From positions 1 to 9,597 of the forward strand of contig JAZQMD010000023.1 of the NCBI GenBank assembly GCA_045543215.1: DNA of 9,597 nucleotides, read 5' to 3'. Source of the stretch: DXYV01 sp045543215. GTDB lineage: Bacteria > Bacillota > Clostridia > Oscillospirales > Oscillospiraceae. The number at the start of each line of letters is the position of its first letter. The first letter of the stretch is position 1. Below the pieces are notes generated by a model. The model was not told the origin of the DNA, ran no database searches, and saw nothing but the letters and a program-made list of their open reading frames with translations. A program made the position numbers and the translations under genes. This document shows positions 1 to 5,671 of this stretch, one piece after another.

Positions 1-345
1 GGCCTCCGACTTAGGGTGGCTACCTAAGCCGAGCAGAAGGAGTCGGCAGATTACGCTGCTTTCTGCTTGGGAGCGAAACCGACTGTAAAGCTTATAAAGC
101 AAGCTTGGGACCAGATTGGCCAGGAAGGAGGCCGTCTGACAGGTAGTGCTACTCGGATAGGCGGCCAGAAAAACCCCTTCTCTTCGAAATAGACTGCAAA
201 AAGGGCTCCCATCCGCCCAGCTGGATAGAACCTGATCCAGTCGGTCTATCAGCCCCTTCAAGTAACTGTTGGGCCAGAGTAAAAGCGTTTTCCGCCACAG
301 GAAAAATAAAAATTGTAAAACTACGCTGTTTTGGATGATCGTCAT
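1..345 (-). CDS. N-terminal part of a probable O-antigen-ligase/polymerase-like membrane protein (partial)
   Basis: An open frame starts with ATG at 345 and continues without a stop through base 1 (115 codons), so the C-terminal part lies outside the window. A GGAGG ribosome site sits about 7 bases before the ATG, and the gap to the upstream glycosyltransferase stop is 16 bases, so the two are probably co-transcribed. The visible part begins with a hydrophobic, aromatic-rich stretch (residues about 6-25) followed by basic and mixed segments. It resembles the cytoplasmic N-terminal extension I recall from Oscillospiraceae O-antigen ligase (Wzy/WaaL-type) proteins. That resemblance and the neighbouring glycosyltransferase are the only grounds for the name. 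No membrane core or catalytic loop is visible here. The reading frame and start are well supported; the function is tentative. Confidence 0.6.
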   Translation of the reverse strand, partial: MTIIQNSVVLQFLFFLWRKTLLLWPNSYLKGLIDRLDQVLSSWADGSPFCSLFRREGVFLAAYPSSTTCQTASFLANLVPSLLYKLYSRFRSQAESSVICRLLLLGLGSHPKSEA

Positions 346-361
346 AAGGAGCCCTCCAGGA

Positions 362-1432
362 TCAAGCTTGATAAAGGGATAAGATGTCGGCAGTCAGTTT
401 GTTAATATGAAACAGCCGATTTATCGCCTGGAGCCCGTTTTCCGCCAGACGGGTGCGCTCGGCGGGGTGGGTACGCAGAGCCTCCAAAGCAGCGGTCATG
501 GCGGGTACATCGCCATATTCCACCAGGAGCCCGCAGTCGGTCTCCGGCGTGACAATGTCGGTGAGCCCACCGACCCGGGTGGCAACCACGGGGGTACCAG
601 AGGCCAGGGACTCCAAGAGCAAAAAGCTGAGCGTTTCACTCTCCGAGGGGCATACCGTTACATCGGCGGCGGCATAGAGGTTGACCATGTCAGTACGGTG
701 GCCCAAGAAACGGACGCGATCAGCCAGATTTAATTGCTCGGCATCTTGTCGGATGCAATCTTCCAGCTCCCCCTCGCCGGCAATGACCAAACAGAGATCC
801 CCCTCCATCCGGCTCACCGCCTCCATCAGAAAACGATGGCCTTTCCCTGGCACCAGACGGGCAGCAAAGAGCATGAGGAAGGTTTTCTTGGAAAGGCTCA
901 GCTCCCGCCGTAGGGCGGTGGGGTCCCCTCCTGTCCACTGGACAGGGTCCACAGCATTATAAATAAGGTGGATCTTCTCAGCGGGCACTCCGTTGCGGAT
1001 GAGTAGGTCCCTTCCTGCAGAGCAGTTGGCCACTATGGCATCTTGTCGATGGGATATCAATCGATTGCACAGGCGAATGACCGGGGAGACTGGGACGAGA
1101 ATATGATAGGTATTGATAACCTTCAGTCCCTTGCACATGCCCTTGGCCAGCATGGCGATGTAGTTCTCCCGCAGAAAGTGGGTATGGATGACTGACACCC
1201 CCCAGTTTGCGCAATGAGCTGCCACCTCCTTGGCCGCTTTACGGTCAAAGGGGGAGCCCATTGCCACTTGGGCCATGGGGATACCTCGCTGGGCCATCCA
1301 GTCTACCAGCGGGCCGGGCTGGTTATAGATAAAATAGGGCTCCACAGGGCCATGAAGATAATCAATTAGGGTTCTGACATAGCCTTCAGTGCCGCCGTTG
1401 CCGGCGTAATTGAGTAGATGGAGTACCTTCAT
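362..1432 (-). CDS. Glycosyltransferase family 4 (GT-B fold)
   Basis: This 356-residue protein should transfer a sugar from a nucleotide-sugar donor to a cell-surface glycan or lipid carrier at the cytoplasmic face of the membrane. The N-terminal Rossmann half opens with a beta strand and a glycine-rich turn (GNGGTEGYV, residues 11-19), and has VIHTH at 81-85. The C-terminal half holds the donor-binding features of GT4: ARLVPGKG at 190-197, IAGEGE at 217-222, and the EX7E motif with Glu266 and Glu274, followed by SGTPVVAT. Length is typical for the family. The ATG at 1432 has a GGGAGG site 8 bases upstream. The next gene begins 16 bases after its stop, and that gene looks like a polysaccharide ligase or polymerase, so a capsule or cell-wall glycan role is a reasonable inference. 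Donor and acceptor cannot be read from the sequence. Confidence 0.9.
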   Translation of the reverse strand: MKVLHLLNYAGNGGTEGYVRTLIDYLHGPVEPYFIYNQPGPLVDWMAQRGIPMAQVAMGSPFDRKAAKEVAAHCANWGVSVIHTHFLRENYIAMLAKGMCKGLKVINTYHILVPVSPVIRLCNRLISHRQDAIVANCSAGRDLLIRNGVPAEKIHLIYNAVDPVQWTGGDPTALRRELSLSKKTFLMLFAARLVPGKGHRFLMEAVSRMEGDLCLVIAGEGELEDCIRQDAEQLNLADRVRFLGHRTDMVNLYAAADVTVCPSESETLSFLLLESLASGTPVVATRVGGLTDIVTPETDCGLLVEYGDVPAMTAALEALRTHPAERTRLAENGLQAINRLFHINKLTADILSLYQA

Positions 1433-1473
1433 GGTAGCAGCCTCCCTTTGGGATATAGTGGCTTGGTAAAAGC

Positions 1474-1502
1474 ATTGTAAAGTATTTTACCCCAAATTGC
1501 AA
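1474..1502 (-). promoter_or_regulatory. Sigma-A promoter for the glycosyltransferase gene
   Basis: Reading the minus strand, TTGCAA (1497-1502) and TACAAT (1474-1479) are separated by exactly 17 bases, close to the sigma-A consensus. The predicted start site falls about 35 bases before the glycosyltransferase ATG. No clear intrinsic terminator was seen between metK and this promoter, so read-through from metK may add to its output. Confidence 0.7.
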
Positions 1503-1523
1503 GGCTGTTGCCGTGGAATAGGT

Positions 1524-2705
1524 TCACAGTGCATTTTTCAGGGTATCTACCATGTCGGTGCGCTCCCAGGGCAAATCAATGTCCGTACGACCGAAATGAC
1601 CGTAGGCGGCGGTTTGCTCATAGATGGGCCGGCGTAGGTCCAGGTGGGAGATGATCTTTGCCGGGCGCAGGTCGAAGCATCGGTTAACCAACTGGGCCAG
1701 CTTTTCGTCGTCCAGCTTACCGGTGCCCCAGGTGTCTACAAGGACGGACACAGGATGGGCTACACCGATAGCGTAGGCCAGCTCAATCTGGCATTTGTCT
1801 GCCAGGCCGGCAGCGACCAAATTTTTAGCGGCATAGCGGGCCATGTAGGCGGCTGAACGATCCACCTTGGTGGGATCCTTACCGGAGAAGCAGCCGCCTC
1901 CGTGTGAGGCGTAGCCGCCATAGGTATCTACAATGATCTTACGACCAGTAAGGCCGGTGTCCCCCACAGGGCCGCCCACCACGAAGCGGCCAGTGGGATT
2001 AATGTAATATTTTGTATCCTTGTCCAGCCAGGGGGCGGGGATAATCGGCTTGATGACAGTCTCTATGACGGCCTCCCGCAGATCTTTGAGAGAAATGTCA
2101 GGGTCGTGCTGGGTAGAAACCACCACGGCGGGGCAGCGCAGCACATGGCCATCGTCGTCATATTCTACAGTAACCTGGCTCTTACCGTCAGGACGCAGCC
2201 AGGGGAGAGTACCATCTTTACGCAGCTGGGCCAGCTGACGGGAGAGCTGATGAGCCAGGGAAATAGGGGCGGGCATAAACTCGGAAGTCTCGTTACAGGC
2301 GTAGCCGAACATCATGCCCTGGTCGCCGGCGCCGATAAGATCATCGGGATCAGCAATGCCGTTTTGGGCCTCGTAGGATTGGTTGACCCCCATGGCAATG
2401 TCGGGGGACTGTTCATCAATGGAGGTCATGACAGCACAGGAGCGGTAATCGAAGCCATAGTTGGGATTGGTGTAGCCGATGCGCTGGATGGTCCTGCGGG
2501 CGATGGAAGGAATGTCGGTATAGTGGGAGGTGGTAATCTCACCCATAACCACTACCATACCAGTTGTGGTGAAGGTCTCGCAAGCTACATGGGCAGTAGG
2601 GTCGGCGGCCAGGATATCATCTAAGACGGCGTCGGAAATCTGGTCACATACCTTGTCAGGGTGACCCTCGGTGACGGACTCGGAGGTAAACAATCGATGT
2701 GCCAT
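1524..2705 (-). CDS. metK: S-adenosylmethionine synthetase (methionine adenosyltransferase)
   Basis: MetK makes S-adenosylmethionine from methionine and ATP in the cytosol, releasing phosphate and pyrophosphate. It supplies the methyl donor and feeds the activated methyl cycle. The 393-residue length is usual for bacterial MetK. Diagnostic segments are the ATP-binding HPDK at residues 15-18, the GAGDQG signature at 125-130, and the glycine-rich phosphate loop with GKDPTKVDRSAAY at 275-287. The last one has Cys in GGCFSGKD where many MetK proteins have Ala. An AAAGGAG site lies about 8 bases before the ATG; another ATG 5 bases upstream is out of frame. A complete SAM-I riboswitch and terminator precede the gene, so product feedback on transcription is expected. 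The identity is not in doubt. Confidence 0.99.
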   Translation of the reverse strand: MAHRLFTSESVTEGHPDKVCDQISDAVLDDILAADPTAHVACETFTTTGMVVVMGEITTSHYTDIPSIARRTIQRIGYTNPNYGFDYRSCAVMTSIDEQSPDIAMGVNQSYEAQNGIADPDDLIGAGDQGMMFGYACNETSEFMPAPISLAHQLSRQLAQLRKDGTLPWLRPDGKSQVTVEYDDDGHVLRCPAVVVSTQHDPDISLKDLREAVIETVIKPIIPAPWLDKDTKYYINPTGRFVVGGPVGDTGLTGRKIIVDTYGGYASHGGGCFSGKDPTKVDRSAAYMARYAAKNLVAAGLADKCQIELAYAIGVAHPVSVLVDTWGTGKLDDEKLAQLVNRCFDLRPAKIISHLDLRRPIYEQTAAYGHFGRTDIDLPWERTDMVDTLKNAL

Positions 2706-2749
2706 AGCATTGGCTCCTTTCTATTTATTAAGAGGGGATTAATGGGAGA

Positions 2750-2788
2750 GAAAAGCAAAAATACGCTCCGCCGGGGCCGACGGAGCGC
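2750..2788 (-). terminator. Riboswitch-controlled intrinsic terminator upstream of metK
   Basis: On the minus strand a GC-rich hairpin (arms CGCTCCG and CGGAGCG, 2764-2787, extendable inward through a G-U pair) is followed by TATTTTTGCTTTT. It lies between the SAM-I aptamer and the metK ribosome site, the position expected for the off-state hairpin. Part of its 5' arm (CCGTCGG, 2777-2783) is the exact complement of an aptamer segment (CCGACGG, 2822-2828), which gives a candidate antiterminator. Confidence 0.9.
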
Positions 2789-2805
2789 AGGAAATGCAAT
2801 TTTTC

Positions 2806-2899
2806 CCTCATCTTTCGATAACCGTCGGATTTGGCACCTTGCACAAAGGCAGGTTGCCGTGGCTTCATCGGGCCGTTCCCTCAGCCACTCTTGATAAGG
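2806..2899 (-). promoter_or_regulatory. SAM-I (S-box) riboswitch aptamer
   Basis: The minus strand carries the conserved S-box elements in order: a 5' P1 strand CCTTATC then AAGAG, GAGGGA, GGCCCGATGAAGCC, GGCAACC, AAGGTGCCAAATCC and GAAAGATGAGG. The outer helix P1 forms 7 pairs between CCTTATC (2893-2899) and GATGAGG (2806-2812), with one G-U. P4 looks short (CGA/TCG). Family knowledge: SAM-I aptamers bind S-adenosylmethionine and, in Firmicutes, usually switch off methionine and SAM genes by allowing terminator formation. Here the aptamer precedes metK and a terminator, so high SAM should shut metK off. Confidence 0.97.
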
Positions 2900-2918
2900 C
2901 AATTAAGTTGTCATACTC

Positions 2919-2947
2919 ATTGTATCAGGGGATTTGATTTTTGTCAA
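2919..2947 (-). promoter_or_regulatory. Sigma-A promoter of the metK riboswitch transcript
   Basis: Minus strand TTGACA (2942-2947) and TACAAT (2919-2924) have a 17-base spacer: a perfect -35 and a -10 with one difference from consensus. The predicted start is about 12 bases before the riboswitch P1 helix. The -35 box contains the TGA stop codon of the upstream hydrolase gene (2944-2946), so gene and promoter overlap. Confidence 0.9.
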
Positions 2948-3927
2948 TAAGTGGGCGTGCTAAATAGGGATGTCAGAATCCAATTTGCGATGTCTGCAAT
3001 CACATCTGCTCCAATGTGCTGTTCTACATGATACTCTTTTCTTGCTTTGACTATGGTTCCGTATACAGAGGGAACAAATGCATGATTCAGGTTTTCATAT
3101 AGCTTAAAAGTTACGTCTGGCTTTCCTTTCAACAACTTTTTGTAGGCATTGAAATCTATGTCTACCTTTACCTGAAAATCCTTCTCACCCTGCATGATCA
3201 ATATAGGCTTATGGAGGTTTTCTAGATAGTCAGAAACGGCGTGCTTGCCCATTTCCTTAAAATAGTACAGCGTAGTACCGCCTGCAAATTTCTTGCTACT
3301 TGCTTCATCATCAGTCATGTTGTATAGACCTTCAAAAGTTTCTTGCATTTTCTGCACTTGTTTTTTCGCTACCCACTGTAGCGCTTTGTTCATATGGCTG
3401 ATCATTTCCTTACTCTGGTAAATAATAATATCCTCTAGCTTACGAAGAGAGCCTGCAAGAAGAATCAGCCCCCTATAATTACCGCCCTCGGCATCGATAC
3501 GAGGAGCTAACATGGCTCCCATACTATGGCCCAGTATAAATATGTTCTCTGAATCGATACGGGGATGTCTTCGTAAAATTTCAGTAGCCAGAATTGCATC
3601 ATCTATTGTCTCTTCTTTTACCGTAATATCCTTTTCTTTTATAAGCTTTCTTCCATAAGTGAAGGATCTTTTATCATATCTTATTGAAGCAATACCATGA
3701 TTTACAAGTCCATTTGCCAGGTCTCTAAATGGTGTCAATTTACCAACTTTTTCATCCATGTTGCTGGGGCCTGAACCGTGAATAAAGACAACTGCCGGAA
3801 CAGGATATTCGACCTGATCTGGTAGAGTTAGTATCCCATTTAACGGATATTTTGTGCCGTCCCCCACTACGATCTTTTCTTTTATCAAATATTCTACCCC
3901 CTTGCTTTTACTTGTAGATCGATTCAA
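2944..3927 (-). CDS. Alpha/beta-hydrolase fold esterase/peptidase-like protein
   Basis: The 327-residue frame encodes an alpha/beta hydrolase. It shows the oxyanion region HGSGPSN (50-56), the nucleophile elbow GHSMG with Ser135, a probable acid Asp250 in MQGEKD, and His282 in NLNHAF, in the right order for a catalytic triad. Without a signal peptide it is probably cytosolic; the substrate cannot be told. There is no ATG near the N terminus. TTG at 3927 has AAAGGG 6 bases upstream. TTG at 3888 (residue 14) has a better-looking AAGGGGG about 8 bases upstream and fits the promoter at 3928-3956, which would start transcription inside the longer version. A start at 3888 (314 residues) is therefore a real alternative. 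The gene is visibly AT-richer than its neighbours and uses many ATA, AGA and TTA codons, suggesting acquisition from elsewhere. No terminator follows it; the metK promoter begins in its stop codon. Confidence 0.88.
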   Translation of the reverse strand: MNRSTSKSKGVEYLIKEKIVVGDGTKYPLNGILTLPDQVEYPVPAVVFIHGSGPSNMDEKVGKLTPFRDLANGLVNHGIASIRYDKRSFTYGRKLIKEKDITVKEETIDDAILATEILRRHPRIDSENIFILGHSMGAMLAPRIDAEGGNYRGLILLAGSLRKLEDIIIYQSKEMISHMNKALQWVAKKQVQKMQETFEGLYNMTDDEASSKKFAGGTTLYYFKEMGKHAVSDYLENLHKPILIMQGEKDFQVKVDIDFNAYKKLLKGKPDVTFKLYENLNHAFVPSVYGTIVKARKEYHVEQHIGADVIADIANWILTSLFSTPTY

Positions 3928-3956
3928 GTATAACCCTTTACCGCTGTTCTTACCAA
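3928..3956 (-). promoter_or_regulatory. Candidate sigma-A promoter for the hydrolase gene
   Basis: Minus strand TTGGTA (3951-3956) and TTATAC (3928-3933) are 17 bases apart. Transcription would begin near 3919-3922, about 30 bases before the alternative TTG start at 3888. If real, it excludes the longer start at 3927. The -35 is only partly consensus, so this is moderate evidence. Confidence 0.45.
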
Positions 3957-3975
3957 AGAAAACTAGCTGTCTGTT

Positions 3976-4462
3976 TTAGGCGCTGGAACTTGCCAGGTAT
4001 GCGGCCTACTCTAGGGTCAGGGTATCGATGGACAGATCCAGGGAAGCCAGCTTGGCCCAGGGGATCTGCTCGTCGATTTCGGCGGGGATGTCGTAGAGCC
4101 TGGTTTCCACCGCACCCTTGTGCTTGGTCAGCCACTCGGCAGCCAGGGCTTGGACAGAGAAGGACATGTCTATAATTTCGGCGGGGTGGCCATTGCCACC
4201 GGCAAGGTTCACAAGTCTTCCCTCTGCCAGAACGTTGAGGACTTTGCCACCGGGCAACTTATAGCCGCTGATCCCTTCCCGTTGCTGCCATTTGGATAGG
4301 GCATTGTCTTTCAGCCATTTCACATCCACTTCGCAGTCCGGCGAAGGGCTTTTCCCGTTGAAATCGAGCTTCAATCTGGGACAGGGCGGGCATAAAGTTG
4401 CGCACCCAATCGATCTTGCGGTGACCGAAGGGGGGAAGGGAGGGGGCGCAAACAATGCCCAT
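3976..4462 (-). pseudogene. ahcY: Adenosylhomocysteinase remnant (large internal deletion, frameshift, nonsense codon)
   Basis: Intact SAHH hydrolyses S-adenosylhomocysteine to adenosine and homocysteine and is about 400-430 residues long. Here only the two ends remain, in different frames. The first, from ATG 4462, contains GHRKIDWVRNFMPALS and EKPFAGLR, matching the family's extreme N terminus. At 4330-4333 the match jumps to the C-terminal region in another frame: EVDVKWL, LAEGRLVNL, then GHPAEIIDMSFSVQALA. The NAD-binding and catalytic centre, roughly 270 codons, is missing. The N terminus is also abnormal: it is shortened, and LPPF appears between APS and GHRK. Near the end, TAG (4006-4008) stands where the family commonly has Gln, and the remaining codons still read AAYLASSSA up to TAA at 3976-3978, like the usual YLASW end. 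It cannot make a functional enzyme. A ribosome site (AAAGGA) and an upstream promoter persist, suggesting fairly recent decay. Confidence 0.9.
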
Positions 4463-4538
4463 AGGTCTCAATCCTTTCTTTTTGGGTACAATGATTGACA
4501 TGGAATGGGCTGATTCCACCAGTCTATATTTGTTTTTT

Positions 4539-4567
4539 ACTTTATCATAACTTGTCCCTGTTTTCAA
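4539..4567 (-). promoter_or_regulatory. Sigma-A promoter of the former ahcY gene
   Basis: Minus strand TTGAAA (4562-4567) and TAAAGT (4539-4544) are 17 bases apart, with the predicted start about 70 bases before the remnant's ATG. It appears intact although the gene is broken, so an RNA running through the remnant into the hydrolase gene is possible. Confidence 0.55.
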
Positions 4568-4577
4568 CGGCTTTTGG

Positions 4578-4606
4578 TTGCGGAAATTGGACAGATGTGG
4601 TAAAAT
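4578..4606 (+). promoter_or_regulatory. Candidate extended -10 promoter for the rhomboid-like operon
   Basis: TTGCGG (4578-4583) and TAAAAT (4601-4606) have a 17-base spacer, and TGG directly before the -10 gives an extended -10 element. This would give a leader of about 165 bases before the GTG start at 4777. Confidence 0.6.
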
Positions 4607-4694
4607 GGCCAAGTTATAGAAGTTTTGTAAGCTGGCCCGGCAGGAAAATGGAGGCAGACTATGGGTAAAATCCTTCCCCTTAAGGAAAGGGATA

Positions 4695-4724
4695 GAGGGT
4701 AAATTAAAAAATTATTTTACTCTC
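4695..4724 (+). repeat. Inverted repeat in the leader of the rhomboid-like operon
   Basis: GAGGGTAAA (4695-4703) pairs with TTTACTCTC (4716-4724) over 9 positions, including one G-U, around a 12-base AT-rich loop. The 3' arm can instead pair with downstream sequence: 4718-4725 with 4731-4738, 8 pairs including two G-U, loop ATGGA. The two stem-loops therefore exclude each other. In DNA the same repeat could be a repressor operator. There is no U-tract, so neither form is a terminator. Confidence 0.5.
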
Positions 4725-4744
4725 GATGGACGAGGGTGTAAGAT
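4716..4744 (+). promoter_or_regulatory. Second, weaker candidate promoter for the rhomboid-like operon
   Basis: TTTACT (4716-4721) and TAAGAT (4739-4744) are 17 bases apart, with the predicted start about 25 bases before the GTG codon. Its -35 overlaps the inverted repeat at 4695-4724, so a protein bound there would block it. Both boxes are only partial matches. Confidence 0.35.
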
Positions 4745-4776
4745 AAAAAACCGAGTTTTTAAGAGGAGGTACGTCT

Positions 4777-5625
4777 GTGTATCATAACAATATCACCTGG
4801 TTGGATCGGTTCTGTGCCAAACACCCCCGGTTTGCCATTTACAACCTAATGTTTTACATTGCCATTGCAAATGTGACCATCTACCTGATTGATACGTTTA
4901 GTCTGGGAAGGGTGTCCCTTTCATCTATGTTGAGTTTTTTCCGCAATGCTATCTTTCAGGGGCAGGTTTGGCGGCTGGTAACCTTCGTGCTGGTTCCACA
5001 GGGATCTGGACTTCTGCTTGTGGCAATCTCCGCCTACTTCTACTATTGGGTAGGCTCCATGTTGGAGCGGGAGTGGGGAAGCACAAAGTTTACTGTGTTT
5101 TATGTTGGGGGTGTATTTCTTAATATCCTGTTTGGTTTGATGACGGGCTATGCTTCTATGTATTATGTAAATCTGTCCTTATTTTTCGCCTTTGCCACGC
5201 TGTATGGGGACATGCGGGTGCTGCTGTTTTTTATCATCCCGGTCAAGGTTAAATGGTTGGCCTGGCTGGATGCGGCCCTGTTTGCCTGGTCCATTCTCAG
5301 CAGTTTGATGGTTGGTAATTGGATGGGAGCCTTACTGCCTGTGGTGGCTATTCTGAACTATCTCATTTTCTTTTGGCAGGATTTCTTATATCTGTTTTCC
5401 CGGATAAAGCGGAGGACATCGTCTAATGTGGTCAACTTTAAGCGCGCTCAAAGGGAGGCTAAGAAAAAGGCCGGCCAAACTGGGGGGTATATGCATAAGT
5501 GCGCCGTGTGTGGGGTTACCGATGCGGATCAACCAAGTATGGAATTTCGCTATTGCTCAAAGTGCGATGGATATTACTGCTATTGTATAAACCATATTAA
5601 TGATCATATACATGTCCGCCACTGA
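4777..5625 (+). CDS. Rhomboid-fold membrane protein lacking protease residues, with C-terminal zinc-binding tail
   Basis: This 282-residue protein starts at GTG with AGGAGGT 6 bases upstream. It has about six hydrophobic segments between residues 20 and 205 and the rhomboid loop-1 signature GQVWRLVTF (62-70, WR at 65-66). The expected catalytic GxSG reads NLSL (132-135). The region of the usual C-terminal membrane His (AHLGG-like) reads GNWMG (180-184). Both serine-protease residues or their surroundings are thus altered, suggesting a Derlin/TMEM115-like pseudo-rhomboid rather than a protease. A basic linker (207-232) leads to a tail with Cys242, 245, 260, 263, 268, 270 and His273, 277, 279, 282, able to bind one or two zinc ions, probably in the cytoplasm. 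A metallophosphatase gene follows 46 bases later with no terminator between, so they likely form an operon. A role in membrane-protein quality control or trafficking is speculation. Confidence 0.85.
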   Translation: MYHNNITWLDRFCAKHPRFAIYNLMFYIAIANVTIYLIDTFSLGRVSLSSMLSFFRNAIFQGQVWRLVTFVLVPQGSGLLLVAISAYFYYWVGSMLEREWGSTKFTVFYVGGVFLNILFGLMTGYASMYYVNLSLFFAFATLYGDMRVLLFFIIPVKVKWLAWLDAALFAWSILSSLMVGNWMGALLPVVAILNYLIFFWQDFLYLFSRIKRRTSSNVVNFKRAQREAKKKAGQTGGYMHKCAVCGVTDADQPSMEFRYCSKCDGYYCYCINHINDHIHVRH

Positions 5626-5671
5626 GGGTATACTTTTTACAAAAGATGATTTGAGGAGAGGAGTACCCGAA

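Larger units (their letters stand above)
4463..4776. other. Divergent intergenic region with promoters and a structured plus-strand leader
   Basis: No coding sequence was recognised in these 314 bases. The left part carries back-to-back promoters: one leftward for the ahcY remnant and one rightward for the rhomboid-like gene. The right part (about 4613-4776) would be the leader of the rightward transcript. It contains a small TCCTT/AAGGA hairpin (4671-4686), two overlapping and mutually exclusive hairpins between 4695 and 4738, and a 6-pair hairpin AAAAAC-CGA-GTTTTT (4746-4760) directly before the AGGAGGT ribosome site. It matches no riboswitch class I can name. Confidence 0.6.

Noticed and set aside
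407..962. Three overlapping plus-strand open frames
   Set aside because: They are antisense to the glycosyltransferase gene, which has full family motifs; no independent start signals are present.
1501..1526. Possible terminator after metK (GGCAACAGCC on the minus strand)
   Set aside because: The stem is only 3 pairs and is not followed by a U-run.
2106..2624. 172-codon plus-strand open frame
   Set aside because: It lies wholly antisense to metK, has no plausible ribosome site, and its glycine/valine-rich product mirrors the conserved metK codons.
2621..2902. Minus-strand open frame of 93 codons upstream of metK
   Set aside because: Its first two thirds are the SAM riboswitch and terminator read as codons; the conserved bases are RNA structure.
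4006..4612. Two separate small minus-strand proteins of 149 and 117 residues
   Set aside because: Both are halves of one decayed ahcY: one carries the C-terminal motifs, the other the N-terminal motifs, and the rest of each is out-of-frame sequence.
5600..5671. Upstream ATG extension of the metallophosphatase
   Set aside because: It overlaps the rhomboid-like gene, lacks a good ribosome site and would bury the signal peptide; ATG 5672 has a strong site.
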